From Catenaria anguillulae PL171 (Eukaryota > Blastocladiomycota > Blastocladiomycetes > Blastocladiales > Catenariaceae): a stretch of DNA of 64,000 nucleotides. The DNA lies in NCBI GenBank assembly GCA_002102555.1, contig MCFL01000043.1, forward strand, positions 124,001 to 188,000. The letters run 5' to 3'. The number at the start of each line of letters is the position of its first letter. The stretch's first letter is position 1. Shown piece after piece: positions 9,972-21,360 of this stretch. The notes under the pieces were generated by a model. It was not told the DNA's origin. It saw nothing but the letters and a program-made list of their open reading frames with translations, and did no database searches. Both the position numbers and the translations under genes were made by a program.

Positions 9972-12188
9972 ATGGTATCTGCTCCCACACCAAACTCATC
10001 AGTATGTCCACTCGGAGCCGCTAATAGTCTTCAAGTCTTCAAGAACGCTGGCCACTTTGGCTCGCTGTCAATTGACCTTGTGCATTACCTCTTCTCCTCT
10101 TATCTCACAAGATCATCCGACCAACTCGCCCTTGGCCGGACTTGCCGCTGGTTGCACACTGTTGTCCAGCAAACCCATGCCTGGCAGTTGCTCTTCCACC
10201 CAACTTCGCCATTCGCCCCGTTCACGCGCCCAGTTCTCGGACCACACAGCAGCCAGTTTTCGTTGCCCGTACCGTTCGAGCTCGATTCAAATGGCTCGAC
10301 CAATCAATTGGTATGCTTGCCCGTGGGCCGAATCAGCCGCACCTTGGCATGGGTGACCAGGGACCAGCGGGCGCCCAAAATCGGCTGCCTGGTCTATGCG
10401 GACCAGCTGGCGCTGCGCTCAATACATTTGTCGCCTCCAGACGACCCCTTGCCGACCGTTTCGGGTGACGCAGACGGTGGCGATCGTTCAATTGCAGGAC
10501 AAGTGTACCTCCCGCTCTTTCTCAACATGGACCACTTTGATGCAGGATTCCCGCTCTTGCACAGCCAAGCAGCCCGCATTCTTGAGCCTTTGCGCAACCC
10601 CCAAACGGCGTATCATCCGATGGCGCGGCTCATTGTGACGGAATTCTTTCCACAACTCGCTCGCAACACATCTACTCGGCTCGCGCTTTCTGCCAACCCG
10701 CCAACTGTCAACGACGTCGAGGCGCTCGTGCAAGTCCACATGGTATGGCGTGCGTACATTCACCGACATGCCCTCGACGCACCGTCATGGATCACAAGCA
10801 AGCTTCACGAACTTGTCAACACGCTCAACCGCGGTGGAGTCCACGCCCGTCAAGTCCCGCTCATGGAACTCGTTTCGCTGCTGCACATGTCAACCGAAAA
10901 GAACTTGACGTGGGCAAAGATTGGGGCGCGGGTCGTTGAGGAGAACATGATTCGGTTGTTTGAATACGTGCGTGGGTGTGGTGGATGTACGGCCAAGTTG
11001 AAGGAGCGTGCGGCGGACAAGATTGGCAAAAGCGCACTGCGATTGGCCAACAAAGTCGCTCAAGCGCAGGCCGACGGCTACGGGTTTGTGCCGTGGCAGG
11101 TGTTGCTGTTCCAAGTGCGCTTTATGCGTGCGACAAGTTCAATCCCGACCATGGGTCCTTTGGCCGCATTTGCTCGCCTTGTGGGCCAGTTGCAAGACGA
11201 TCAGCACCTCATTCCTGGTTCACTCGCTCGTCTACTTCATAGTTATCTCGCTCAAGATATCCGTCAGACGAGCGGGTTGTGCACGTCTTGGTCTGGCATT
11301 TGCCGCGGGCTCGGCGCTGCACCGATGGAACCGGCTGCGTTTACAAAGTGGTTGAATTGGTGCGACACTCAAGTCAAGTGCCGTTCTATTGTCGTGCGGG
11401 TGTTTCGGGGTATTGCTTTCAAGGTCTCATGCCCGGTTTGCCCGTCAACATCGACAGGCGACTTGTCCTTGTCTGCAATCATCCTGTGTCGCGGCCAAGA
11501 CGATGCAGAAGCACCCGAGCCGCTGAGTGAAGAACCAGACTTTTCGTTCATTGCGCTAAACACTCATGGGGCGATTCTGGGCGTACACAGCGACATGCAC
11601 GGTATTCAAGGCAAATCTTTCGGATTCTTTGCCAAGCACTCTTTCGGGACCAACCACGGGCACGATTTCAATGGCAAGCCCCTGAAAAAAATCCTGCTCC
11701 AGCTCAACACGCTTGACGCTCGCGTTGCCTATGTTGTTGTTGTCGCTTCGACCCACGACTCCAAGTCAACGGTGTGCGCGGGCGAAGTCGATGCGACCGG
11801 TCGGTGTTTCCGGAGCAGCCGCGACATTTTCGTCCAAGACAAGGAGCCAAGTAAAGTCCAAACGTCTCGGCTGACGTTTGTCGCATGCCGTGGGCTTGAC
11901 AACGGGAAATGGGACTTGGTGCGCGCAAATGTCGTGCCACGGAATGGCCTTGTATTCAAGCTGCGATCAAGTCGTCCATCGACGCACTTGTGGCATGTTC
12001 GGCCAAATCCAGGGGCGGTTAGCCAGGGCCGGGATGAGTGGATGGAGGGTTGCGTGGGGTTGGCGCAAGAGTGGGTCGCAGAGTACACAAGGGAATGCCA
12101 TTTGATGGGACTGGATGCGATGAGTGTGGCGGAGACGGAGTTTTTGGAGCGGTACTACATGGGGGAAGAGAGTTGGGTCACTCGATGA
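9972..12188 (+). CDS. Large F-box-like protein, paralogue A
   Basis: A single exon of 738 codons with a good start context (accATGg). An F-box-like segment lies at about 30-75 (LALGRTCRWLHTVVQ), followed by a long region with no known fold that I can name. The gene at 51389-53569 is a full-length paralogue. The two share the order of motifs from KNAG.FG near the start through FFPQL.RN, ARQVPLMELVSLLH, IRLFEY, GFVPWQ.LLF and GLGAAPM to GLD.GKWDLVRA and the C-terminal EWV.EY. The conserved long C-terminal part may bind substrate. F-box function (SCF adaptor) is inferred from pattern. The true start is supported by the paralogue aligning from residue about 24. Confidence 0.8.
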   Translation: MVSAPTPNSSVCPLGAANSLQVFKNAGHFGSLSIDLVHYLFSSYLTRSSDQLALGRTCRWLHTVVQQTHAWQLLFHPTSPFAPFTRPVLGPHSSQFSLPVPFELDSNGSTNQLVCLPVGRISRTLAWVTRDQRAPKIGCLVYADQLALRSIHLSPPDDPLPTVSGDADGGDRSIAGQVYLPLFLNMDHFDAGFPLLHSQAARILEPLRNPQTAYHPMARLIVTEFFPQLARNTSTRLALSANPPTVNDVEALVQVHMVWRAYIHRHALDAPSWITSKLHELVNTLNRGGVHARQVPLMELVSLLHMSTEKNLTWAKIGARVVEENMIRLFEYVRGCGGCTAKLKERAADKIGKSALRLANKVAQAQADGYGFVPWQVLLFQVRFMRATSSIPTMGPLAAFARLVGQLQDDQHLIPGSLARLLHSYLAQDIRQTSGLCTSWSGICRGLGAAPMEPAAFTKWLNWCDTQVKCRSIVVRVFRGIAFKVSCPVCPSTSTGDLSLSAIILCRGQDDAEAPEPLSEEPDFSFIALNTHGAILGVHSDMHGIQGKSFGFFAKHSFGTNHGHDFNGKPLKKILLQLNTLDARVAYVVVVASTHDSKSTVCAGEVDATGRCFRSSRDIFVQDKEPSKVQTSRLTFVACRGLDNGKWDLVRANVVPRNGLVFKLRSSRPSTHLWHVRPNPGAVSQGRDEWMEGCVGLAQEWVAEYTRECHLMGLDAMSVAETEFLERYYMGEESWVTR

Positions 12189-12394
12189 TGAATATCTGGT
12201 TTTGTCCTTCGCATACTCAATGAATGTATACCTCTCACTTTCCTCCTATGATCATGTCAAGTGTTTGAGTGTCTCAGGCTGTTGGATCGGGGTTCTAACG
12301 GCCGATCGTATTATACATAGCCTGTTCCTAATGTTCCCGAAATCAGTCGCACAGAGTCGAAAAAATCAGCAATGGCAATGTATAACCAAATGCA

Positions 12395-13873
12395 ATGACT
12401 CTCTCAGCAACCATCCTCGAAACCCTCTCGTCCAACCCCTACTTCTCTGCCGGTTTCGGTCTCTTTGGCCTTGGCACCGCCGCCGCCGTCGTCCGCAAGT
12501 CATCAGTCCACGGACTTGCCCTGGCGCGCCGCCGCCTGCTGGTGACGCTAGAAATCCCGTCCAAGGACAAGTCGTACGCCTGGGTGCTGCACTGGCTGAC
12601 GACACTCGATCGGCAGTCGCTGACCGTGTCCGAATCGCACGTGCGTGCGTCTTGGCTCAACAAGTGGCGGCCCAAATCGCACCAGCTCAGTGTTGAAACG
12701 TCCTTTAAGCAGCACGACAATGGCGCCGCCACCACGCAGTTTGCATTGGTCCCGGGCATTGGCACGCACTGGATCCAGTACCGCGGGGCGTGGATGCAAA
12801 TCAGCCGGCAGCGCGACACAAAGATGCTCGATTTGCAAAATGCGAGCCCATGGGAGACGATTCAAATCACGACGCTGAGGCGGGACGCAGGCTTGTTCCC
12901 GTCATTTTTGGCCGAGGCCAAGGAGCATGCGCTCACGTCGCAGGTCGGCAAGACGGTCATTTACACATCGTACGGGCCCGAGTGGCGGCCGTTTGGCCAG
13001 CCACGCAAGAAGCGGCCACTGTCGAGTGTGGTGCTCAATGGCGACACGGCCGACCGAGTTGTGCAGGACGTGCAGCGGTTCTTGACCAATTGGAAGTGGT
13101 ACAACGAGCGCGGCATCCCGTACCGGCGCGGGTATCTGCTGTATGGCCCGCCAGGTAGCGGCAAGTCGAGCTTTATTCAGGCGGTTGCGGGCGAGCTCGA
13201 GTACAACATTTGTGTGCTCAACTTGAGCGAGCGCGGGTTGACGGACGACCGCTTGAATCATCTCATGACGGTGCTCCCCTCGCGGTCCATCTTGCTGCTC
13301 GAGGATGCCGATGCGGCATTCAACAAGCGCACGCAAACGGCCGAGGCCGGGTTCCAATCGGGCGTCACGTTTTCAGGGCTGCTGAATGCGCTTGATGGGG
13401 TGGCGGCTGCCGAGGAGCGGTTGATTTTCATGACAACCAACCATGTCGAGAAGCTGGATCCGGCGCTGATTCGGCCCGGTCGCGTGGACATGAAGGTGTT
13501 GATTGATTGGCCGAGCAGCCAGCAGATGCGCGACTTGTATGTCAAGTTTTACGGCGACGACAAGCGCGAGTGGGCCGACGAGTTTGTGCGCCGCGTCGAG
13601 AGCAGGCTGCAGATGTGGCACGCGGAGGGACAAATGGGCGAGCGACCCAGTATGGCTGGACTGCAAGGGCATTTCATCTTTTTCCGGGACCATCCGTGGG
13701 CGGCGGTCGAGGCAGTGGGATTGCTGTTTGGCGAGGATCCCGCGGCGGTCGCAGAGCGGGTGCAGAAGGCAATGGCCGTGTCGCCGGCCCTCAATACCAT
13801 GGCGGATGGCGAGACGGTTGAGGAGGAGGTGAGGGTGATCCAGGGCGGGGATGTGACGGATGTCAAGCAATGA
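12395..13873 (+). CDS. BCS1: Mitochondrial AAA chaperone BCS1
   Basis: BCS1 is an inner-membrane AAA ATPase that translocates the folded Rieske iron-sulphur protein for complex III assembly. The single-exon product is 492 residues (yeast 456, human 419). A hydrophobic segment at about 17-35 fits the single membrane anchor with internal targeting. The BCS1-specific N-domain follows. In the AAA domain, Walker A (YGPPGSGKSS) is near residue 250, Walker B (ILLLEDADA) near 300, and the sensor/arginine region TTNH...DPALIRPGRVD near 348. It starts 206 bases after the F-box-like gene and is followed by another plus-strand gene 180 bases on. No frame problems are seen. Confidence 0.95.
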   Translation: MTLSATILETLSSNPYFSAGFGLFGLGTAAAVVRKSSVHGLALARRRLLVTLEIPSKDKSYAWVLHWLTTLDRQSLTVSESHVRASWLNKWRPKSHQLSVETSFKQHDNGAATTQFALVPGIGTHWIQYRGAWMQISRQRDTKMLDLQNASPWETIQITTLRRDAGLFPSFLAEAKEHALTSQVGKTVIYTSYGPEWRPFGQPRKKRPLSSVVLNGDTADRVVQDVQRFLTNWKWYNERGIPYRRGYLLYGPPGSGKSSFIQAVAGELEYNICVLNLSERGLTDDRLNHLMTVLPSRSILLLEDADAAFNKRTQTAEAGFQSGVTFSGLLNALDGVAAAEERLIFMTTNHVEKLDPALIRPGRVDMKVLIDWPSSQQMRDLYVKFYGDDKREWADEFVRRVESRLQMWHAEGQMGERPSMAGLQGHFIFFRDHPWAAVEAVGLLFGEDPAAVAERVQKAMAVSPALNTMADGETVEEEVRVIQGGDVTDVKQ

Positions 13874-14052
13874 TTTCGATTGTATTCTACATGCACGCAC
13901 ATGTTTTCGCATCTCTACGTGTGTGTTTGGTGCTTTCCGAGAGGAGCGGAGTAGCAGGCCGCCAAATCACACTCACCACATCACACGCATCATTGGACCA
14001 CAGCATATTGATTCAAGGACATCAGGCACTCGATGCAATCATCATCCCCACC

Positions 14053-16670
14053 ATGGCGGACGACTCCAACTCGTGGGACAATGCCATTGACGAGATCCTC
14101 AACTCGTCGGCCGACGACATTCCCTCCATGCCCGTGAACATAATGGGCACTGGCACTGGCACTGGTGACGGCGTTGAACCAAATCCGCAACTCACGTCAA
14201 AACCTGCAGAAGAGTTTCCCGCGCCGCCACCGGCACCCGCAACAACACTTCCCCCGTCTCTGTTTTCCCGAGACTCGCTGCCCCTGGCCGGCGCCAATGA
14301 CGCGTCCGCCCAGATGATGGGACGACCGTCGCTCTTTGGCAACACCAACAGCCTCTTTGGCGACTCATCGAAACCGCCTGCACAAACAATCCTGTTTGGC
14401 CCTTCCACTGCCGCCACCGTTCAGCCGGCGCACGAATCTGACGACTCGGACGATGACGACAATGTGCTTGACCTGCTCGACTCGCCGGCTGCCGTGCCAG
14501 CCAAACAACCAGCCTTCTCGCCGTCCACTGCAACCCCTGCGCCTCTCTTTTCCGCCACTGCTACCTCTACAGCAACTGCCAAGCCCGCACTCTCGCCCCC
14601 TCCGCAATCGCCCACATCTGCGACAAATGCAGACGACCATGATCCGCCGCTTCCCGACTTTCTGAGCATGATTTCTGGTACATCACGCGGCGCGGGCAGT
14701 GAAGGCGGCGACGCTCGTGCGAGGCGACGCAGGCTATTGAATCTGGCCCAAGGTCAATTTGGATCTGGAGCAGCCGGTGAGTCAAACGAGCTGACCATTG
14801 GTGGAAGTGACAAGCAGCATGCGCCGGTTGTGGATCCGTTGGCCGCACTATTGGGCGGGACAAAGTCACCCACAGCCCCAGCAAAAGTCACCGAGAAGGA
14901 TCATGTGCCGATTGAAAAGCCCGCAACTACCCAAGCCGTTGAGCAGCAGATTCCTCGCGACCCGCTGGCGGGACTCCTCAAACCCCCCCGCCAGAGGGCG
15001 GCAGGTGGAACTGCGACGACCATGGGAACGCTATCCGATCACCCGCCCCTCCATCAATCGAGCACTGCTCAAGATCCGCCACCCGCGATTGCAGCGGCTC
15101 CAGAAGTCATTGCGACGCTCCCATTTCTGCTGCCGAAGCCACTCCAACTCGCCACTCCTGCACAGGCAAGCGTTCCAGTACCGAAACCCGCAGCAAATCA
15201 AGTCACCCAACAGCTTCAACTTCAGAAGACGCAGCCAGATGCAACCCATGCCGCACTCGTCGCACATATCCAGTCACTCGAATCCCAGCTAGCCTCACTC
15301 ACCGCACACAACACAACCTTACACTCGGACCTCACCTCTCTTCGTACATTGCTGACCTCGACCCAAACCCAACTGTCAGACACACAAGCACAACTCGCAC
15401 ACGCCACCTCGGAATCTGCCTCGCTTCTCCGATCCGCCCACGACCAGTTGACCACGGCCGCATCGGCCATGACCGACCGCGACAAGGACGCGCTCGCCAT
15501 GCACCTCTCTGCTGCCCGCGAACTCGACGCGCGCAGCAAGCAAGTGAGCGAGCGCGAAGTTACCCTCAACGAGGAACGTGACGCCGTGCAGCGCGAACGC
15601 GATGCGTGTGCGGTGGAGCGCGACCGGGTCGCGGGCTTGGCCGAGGACGCTGGAAAAGTGTTGGCCAAGGCGTTGGCCAGGGAGGCCGAGGTGGGCGAGT
15701 GGGCCAGGAATGAGATGGCCAGGGTCAAGGCAGAGCGGGATGCGGTGGTGGCTATGCGCGAGGCGGTTGAGGCAGAGTTGAGTGCGCAGCGTGCCGAGGT
15801 CATGGCCATGCGTGAGCGGGTCGAGGTTGCGAGGGCAGAGTGTGCAAAGCAAGTTGAGGAGGAGAGGCGGGCGGTGGCAAGAGAACGCGCAGAAGTGGCC
15901 AAGGTAAGGATGCGGGTTGAGGAGGAGAAGGAAGCGGTGAAGAAATGGAAGTCCGATGTAGAGCGCGGGTGTGCCGAGGCAGCAAAGGCTATGGAGCTCG
16001 AGGCAAACGAACTCGCGCGCAAGGCCGAGCGGGTGGCGAGGGATGAGGCAAAAGTCGGCGTCTTGATGCACAAGGTCCAAGTTGCCGAGTCGAGGATATG
16101 TGTGGAACGGGAAGCAGTCGAGGATCGCGCGAGGGAGGTGGTGAGACTCTTGGAAGATGCCCGTGGCGTCTATGCGCGAGCCGTGGCAGAGCGACGCGAA
16201 GCTGCAAGGATGCACCGGGAAGCAGACGAGTGGCGGAGGAATGGGAGGGAAGGGTTTGAGGAAGAGCGGGAAAAGGTCAAGCTCGAGTGGGAAAAGGTCA
16301 AGGAAGAGCGAAAGCGAGTCGAAGTGCAGATTGCGGAGCTGGCGAGGAAGGCCGTGGCACAGGATCCGTTTGCAGCACACGAACTAGCCTTGGCGGCTCC
16401 CTCGCACCAGCACCAGCACCAACCCATGGCTCCCCCAAGTCCAGTATCGCCAGGCCAAAGCGCCATTAGCGTGGAAGACGTTGATGCCGCGATTCTTGAT
16501 GACTGTCGGCCCAAAGTGCAATACGTACGTCCTTGCTTCCTGCTTGACGAGACTCTCTACTGCCGGGCGCACCTTGAACCACCTTGACGCGCTACGTACA
16601 TATGTAGATTCCCAGGCGATTTCACCCTGCTCCATCAGATATTTCTTTCGATTCCATGTTATCACCCTAG
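14053..16670 (+). CDS. Coiled-coil protein, possibly FBF1-like transition-fibre protein
   Basis: Exons 14053-16524 and 16608-16670 join in phase through a gtacgt...tatgtag intron; otherwise the first exon runs on to a TGA at 16587. The product is 844 residues. The first 400 are acidic and Pro/Ser/Ala-rich and carry repeated DPLA-LL motifs. From about 400 to 775 there is a continuous Arg/Glu-rich coiled coil with many ER.A-E-ER heptads. This layout, a disordered N-half with repeated D-LLG-type motifs and a long E/R/A coiled coil, resembles FBF1, a protein of basal-body transition fibres needed for ciliary entry. The resemblance is in layout and composition, so a generic coiled-coil scaffold remains possible. 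An in-frame ATG at 13870 overlaps the BCS1 stop and is not preferred. Confidence 0.7.
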
Positions 16671-16767
16671 ACACACTTTTGCCCGATACCGACACACTAT
16701 TTTTTACTGGAGTACAGTTTCTCTAATCCACATTCTTAAGTATCGCATCATGAATCCGCCTCAACAA

Positions 16768-18873
16768 TCACACTTGATCGTCTGCTGATTCCGTTCCAGT
16801 GGCCGCCTCGGCTTCTTCTTGCAATTCGATGGCATACGACCAGAAGACGAGCAACCAGCAGAATTGGATGATGACCGACGAGATCATGCTCGGATTGGCA
16901 AACTCGCTGATTGCCAGACACAGGGGCAGGGCCACGATGTATCCAAAGTACGTGGCGGTGAAGAGCTATTACATATTAAGTTTGCAAGTGGGTAAGTTTT
17001 TCATCCTTGGAGAGAACAAATCAATGGTAAACGTGCAAACCTGAAAACCCTGGACGCTCTTGCGGACAGCGCACACGAGTCCAAATAGAGACACGAGCGA
17101 GCCCCAAAGCGACAAGTAGCCACACACTTTGACCATGAAGACAAGATAGTCTCGGTGCGATTCCGTCAGGTTGGCACGCACAAGTTGATCCTTTGTGAGT
17201 TGAGTGAGCGGATTGGTCATGGACAAGGTGATCATGCCTGCAACGATTCCAACAACCATGTGAAGCACAAGCAGGAGCTTGACTGCAGGACCCACTGGAG
17301 ACACAAAATATAGGTAAGATTAAGAATCGCCCGCCGCTCGTGTGTCCATGTGTCGACGAAAGGCGTACATGGAAAGCAACAGCACTTGCGCAACCGCTTG
17401 CCCTTGGATTCATCCTCCTTGACTGCGTCCTTGGAGGCAGAAATCTCGGTGCCCCTTGCGTCCTCCGGAGCCGCTTGCCCGTTTGCAACAGCATCCAGAT
17501 CGACTGGGCGAGCAGCCGCAGACTTTTCAGCGAGCCTCCTTTGCGCCTCCTCCTCTTGCCTCTGTTTCTTGACCCTCTTGGCATTGCGGAAGCAAATGAG
17601 TGCAAAAATCGGCACAAGAATGGCAACCGCAATCGTCAAAATGAATCCACCACGAGTGTGAGGTGACTTTGGCTCGCCGCCCTCGGCAATCCATGGGCAA
17701 TCGCGCAGCCTGCGCGACATGCTCGAGCTGGCGGCGTTGAAGCAAGACGGCGGCGACGACTTGAGCGTGCCGTTGTAGCATTCAAACGAGTTGAGTTCAA
17801 ACACGCGCGGAGTCACGATTTCACAGTCTTTGCTGAGTGCGGCGGATGAGAGGTGTTAGTGCAACTACGGCGGCTATTTGGAATGAGGGCGAGGAAAGGG
17901 TCTGCCGTACATTGTGGTAGGTAGCGGTGGAACCACTCCACCGAGCTTGTTTTGGCCGAGTCGAAGGGCGGTGAGAGTCATTTGGGAAATCGAGTCGGGA
18001 ATCGGACCACTCAGCTCATTGTCGGAAAGATCTCTGCGAAGTGAAGTCAAATATTGAATCAGACGCGGCCAACCCAACCGGTAATGAAGAGTCGAGATAT
18101 CTTGTGAAATCGTACAAGACTTTGAGATTTTTGAGTTTGCCAATGGAGCTCGGAATCGAGCCGTCAAGAAGGTTCCCAGAGACATCACTGGGAAGATGAA
18201 AGGATTAGCGGGCGCCGGGATCCTCACATCACTTGACAGAGAACATGGTTGAATCATACAGGAGAGTCAACTTGGTCATGTTGCCAATGGAAGCGGGAAT
18301 TGAGCTCATCAGGCCGGCATTGCGAATCGTCCTGAGATAGACATGGGTTAATCAAGGCCAGGCATGAGGTCACTCGGGAACGGTGACAAGCGTGCACGTA
18401 AACGTACAGGGATTCGAGGTTGGGCAGCAGTGTCAAACGTTGGTGCAAGCCATTGGAAAGGTAGACAAGCTTGGTCGACTCGGGGAATGTAATGTTGATT
18501 GAGTTGAGTTCGGTAAGGTTGCCGATATCGAGCGGGATGCGGTACTGGTTCGGCGCAAAGACGTCGATTTTCGATGTCGAATCGTTGCGTAGGTAGCGAC
18601 CGGTGGATTTTCTGCGCGGGAATCAAGTCAAGTCAGCTGGTGGCATTGGTGTTGTCCAATTGGGTACAGGATGAAGTGAAACGCGCACATTGCAATGACT
18701 CGATCATTCACACAGGAGAGCTCGGGCGACTGGCAACAAGTGCTGTTGTCTCGCGGAGTTGGCGTGAGAAAGCCAAACTTGGCAATGATGGCACAATCGG
18801 GGTTAACTGGACCCAGAGCAGCAGCTGTAGGCTCGGCTGGTGAGGTGGTTGTAGTGTTGCGAGCTGCGGACAT
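16768..18873 (-). CDS. Leucine-rich-repeat protein with five membrane segments, tandem copy 1
   Basis: Eight exons (18689-18873, 18408-18611, 18260-18331, 18116-18187, 17911-18033, 17369-17832, 17041-17294, 16768-16965) give 523 residues; every junction is GT-AG and in phase. A Cys-containing N-terminal cap is followed by LRRs of the GxIPxSIGxLxxLxxL type. Two 72-nt exons each encode one 24-residue repeat, and all LRR junctions fall at the same codon phase. A Cys-rich linker, TM1 (about 281-300), a basic/acidic cytoplasmic segment ending KCCCF, and four more hydrophobic segments (about 377-505) follow. A receptor or adhesion role is inferred. I see no signal peptide; a further 5' exon could supply one. 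The neighbour at 19278-21360 is a tandem duplicate. Confidence 0.85.
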
Positions 18874-19277
18874 CTTGACTTACATGGATGAGCAGGTGTC
18901 GATGTCCAAACTCACATCAATGCTCTTGGGTGGGGCGACAGCTGCTCTTTTAGGCCGCTCACTTGATGTGGCAGTCCACGAGGGACTCATTGTTGTTTCG
19001 CCGGCTCGCCCGATGGAGCCCATGATGTCTGGCGAAACAACCTTTGAGGCAAATATAAAACAAGGCTGATCCTTTGTTTGATGCAAGCAAGCTGTTTTGA
19101 GACGCTGCCTGGGCTGGTTGATCAATGACAAGTGACACATGAAAAGCATCCCGGGCCATGTGAGACATGCACTCAAGCCCACGCTATTGCGGTCTGATCG
19201 ATGTTGGGAGGCAATACGAATGTATAAAGAACTAACATGAATTTGACCAAACCTTTCGCTCGCATTCCAATCATTCC
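18874..19277. other. Intergenic between the tandem LRR genes
   Basis: About 400 bases: the 3' end of the upstream LRR gene and the presumed promoter of the downstream one. Overlapping minus-strand ORFs here have no resemblance to the neighbours. A missing signal-peptide exon of the downstream gene could lie here, but I could not place one. Confidence 0.35.
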
Positions 19278-21360
19278 TCAAGCCGACTCCAGAGCACCCA
19301 AAGACTGGGTTGCCGCTGGCGTTTCACCGACCTCTTCGGCACTCTCAGCCAACAACTCCTTCTCCTTCTCCTCCTCTAATGCCTCAACGAACCCGGCAAA
19401 GCACAAGCCCCAGTAAAACTGAATGACGCAGCTGGCAATCGACGCAGGCAACACCCTGATGCTGACGTTGGATCCCGAGAAGGACAAGTACGTGATGGCC
19501 AAGTTGAGGGGGCCTGCAAAAATGTACCCCCAGTACACAGCCGCAAACAGCTTGAATCCTTGCAAGTTCTTGCGAACGGCGCACACGAGCCCAAACAGCG
19601 CGAGAAGCGACGACCAGGCGCCGAGCCCGCCAGACACGTACGTCATGAGCGCGAGGTAGTCGCGGTCGGAGATGGTCAGGTTGGCGTACGAGAGAATGCG
19701 GGGCGAGATGGAAGCGGCAGATTGGGCAACAAGCACAGACATGTACGCGAGCGCAATGCCCGCAATGATTTGCACCGCGAGGAGAAGCTTGACGCCGGGT
19801 ACAACTGTGACGCGAGGATTCCAACCAGGTTAGTACTCCATGTCGTGAATGGAGGCCAAGACAAGATACGAGCGAGTCACGTACTGTCCAGGCAAAGGCA
19901 CTTGCGCATCTTCTTCTCGTCCTTGTCGTCCTTCTTGCTCGCCGCCGCGGTCTCGGTCGCCGCTGCATTGTCCGATCCCTCGGCTCCCTCGACAGCAACC
20001 ACAGCAGTGGTAGTCACGGGCTTTTCCCCCTCGTCAGGGAACGTCGGCACACGCTTAGCCTACTTGACGCAAAGCACGGCCAGCAGTGGAATGAGCACGG
20101 CAATGGCAATCGTGGCAATGAACCCGGGACGCAAGAATGGTGACGGGCCCGATCCGTCGAGGCCGGCAGGGCACGTGCGCGGCAAAAACACGCGAGTATC
20201 CGTGTCGCACATGGACGGTGGGGCAGCACCGCCGGCACCGTAGCACCAGAAATCGTTGCCATCATCGAAGGTTGACGTGAGCTCGCAGTTGTAGCTGTTG
20301 AGTTTGAGCGAGAATCGGGCAACGCACACATCCATCGAGTAAGTCAGTGGGCTGGATACCTTGGATACATTGAGTGGGAAGTGAGACGTACATGGTGGGC
20401 GAGAGCTTAGGGACGATACCAGTCAAGTTGTTCCTCGCAACGTTCCTGCATGGTTGCGAATGGTTGGGTCGTGGTCAGCATGAGAATGAGGTGTCTGTGG
20501 AAGACTGAAAGGCCAATGTACAAGGTGGTGAGATTGCGATCGCCAAGGCCGCTGGGCAAAGACCCGCTGAGCTTGTTCCTGGAAAGATCGCTGAGAAAGC
20601 AATTCGAAGTGTGAGTGAGTCAGACTGCACGAAGGCTCGGACGGGAATAACAGAGAAGTGTGACATACAGAACAGTCAGGTTTTTGAGGTTTCCGATGGC
20701 GGGTGGAATGGTTCCAGTAAGCGAGTGGTTGGATAAGCGACTGTGAGGGTGAGGGTGGGACGCAAGCGCACGGAGTCAGTGTTCTAGTATCCTCCAACAC
20801 ACTCACACTCGATTCATAGAACATGTCGTACAGGAAACCCAAGTTGGGAATGTTAGCAATCTCTGAAGGAATGGTTCCCACGAGGCCCCCGTCACGGATA
20901 TCGAGCTCGGTAAGCTTGGACAACTTCCCAATGGACGGCGGAATCGTTGTGCCCGGAGCATACGAGGCCTCCTGTGACAAGACCAGCTTGAGGCGCTGGA
21001 GCTCGGTCAGGCTGTCAATGTCGGCGGGAATCGTAAAGTCCTTCTTGGGAGGAGCGGGCGTGGCGGACTGCGACGACGAAAACGAAATTGACGAGCGTCC
21101 AGACCAGTAGTACGAGTCGCTGAGGAAAATAAAGTAGAGTGTCAGTGAGCATCGAGGGAGCGAGACGCTGAGTGAGCACATGGAAAGGCCGACAGGCCGG
21201 CTATTTGCGGAGAATCAAGAGCATACATGGCAACAACTCGACCGTCACGGCAAGTCACATCGCGGGATTGGCAGCAGTTGGGCGAATCGGTAATGAACCC
21301 AAACTTTGTAACGACGGCACAGTCGGGGCTAGCGCCAGATGAGCGGTTATCGGAAGACAT
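19278..21360 (-). CDS. Leucine-rich-repeat protein with five membrane segments, tandem copy 2, interrupted by an in-frame TAG
   Basis: Exons 21227-21360, 20832-21119, 20669-20740, 20522-20590, 20392-20445, 19885-20351 and 19278-19804 give 537 codons in one frame. The plan matches copy 1: Cys-rich cap (CAVVTKFGFI.., CCQS), IP..IG.L LRRs with 72- and 69-nt single-repeat exons, TM1 (IATIAIAVLIPLLAVLCV), charged segment ending MRKCLCL, then four hydrophobic segments. Codon 303 (20060-20062) is TAG, exactly where copy 1 has Asn between TM1 and AKRV. Beyond it the frame stays fully alignable to copy 1 for 230 codons. Either the tail is lost, the codon is read through or miscalled, or a 48-nt intron (gtgctt...gacgag) removes it. 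No signal peptide is seen. Confidence 0.75.

Noticed and set aside
9449-9988. 179-codon minus ORF with an internal repeat
   Set aside because: The repeat is the 42-bp tandem duplication read in frame; no similarity or splice support.
13870-14052. Upstream in-frame start for the coiled-coil gene
   Set aside because: It overlaps the BCS1 stop codon and lies in the likely 5' UTR; the ATG at 14053 has a strong context (accATGg).
15222-16380. Two long minus-strand ORFs (283 and 334 codons)
   Set aside because: Antisense to the coiled-coil repeats, with Leu/His/Arg or Ser/Ala-biased composition typical of shadows.
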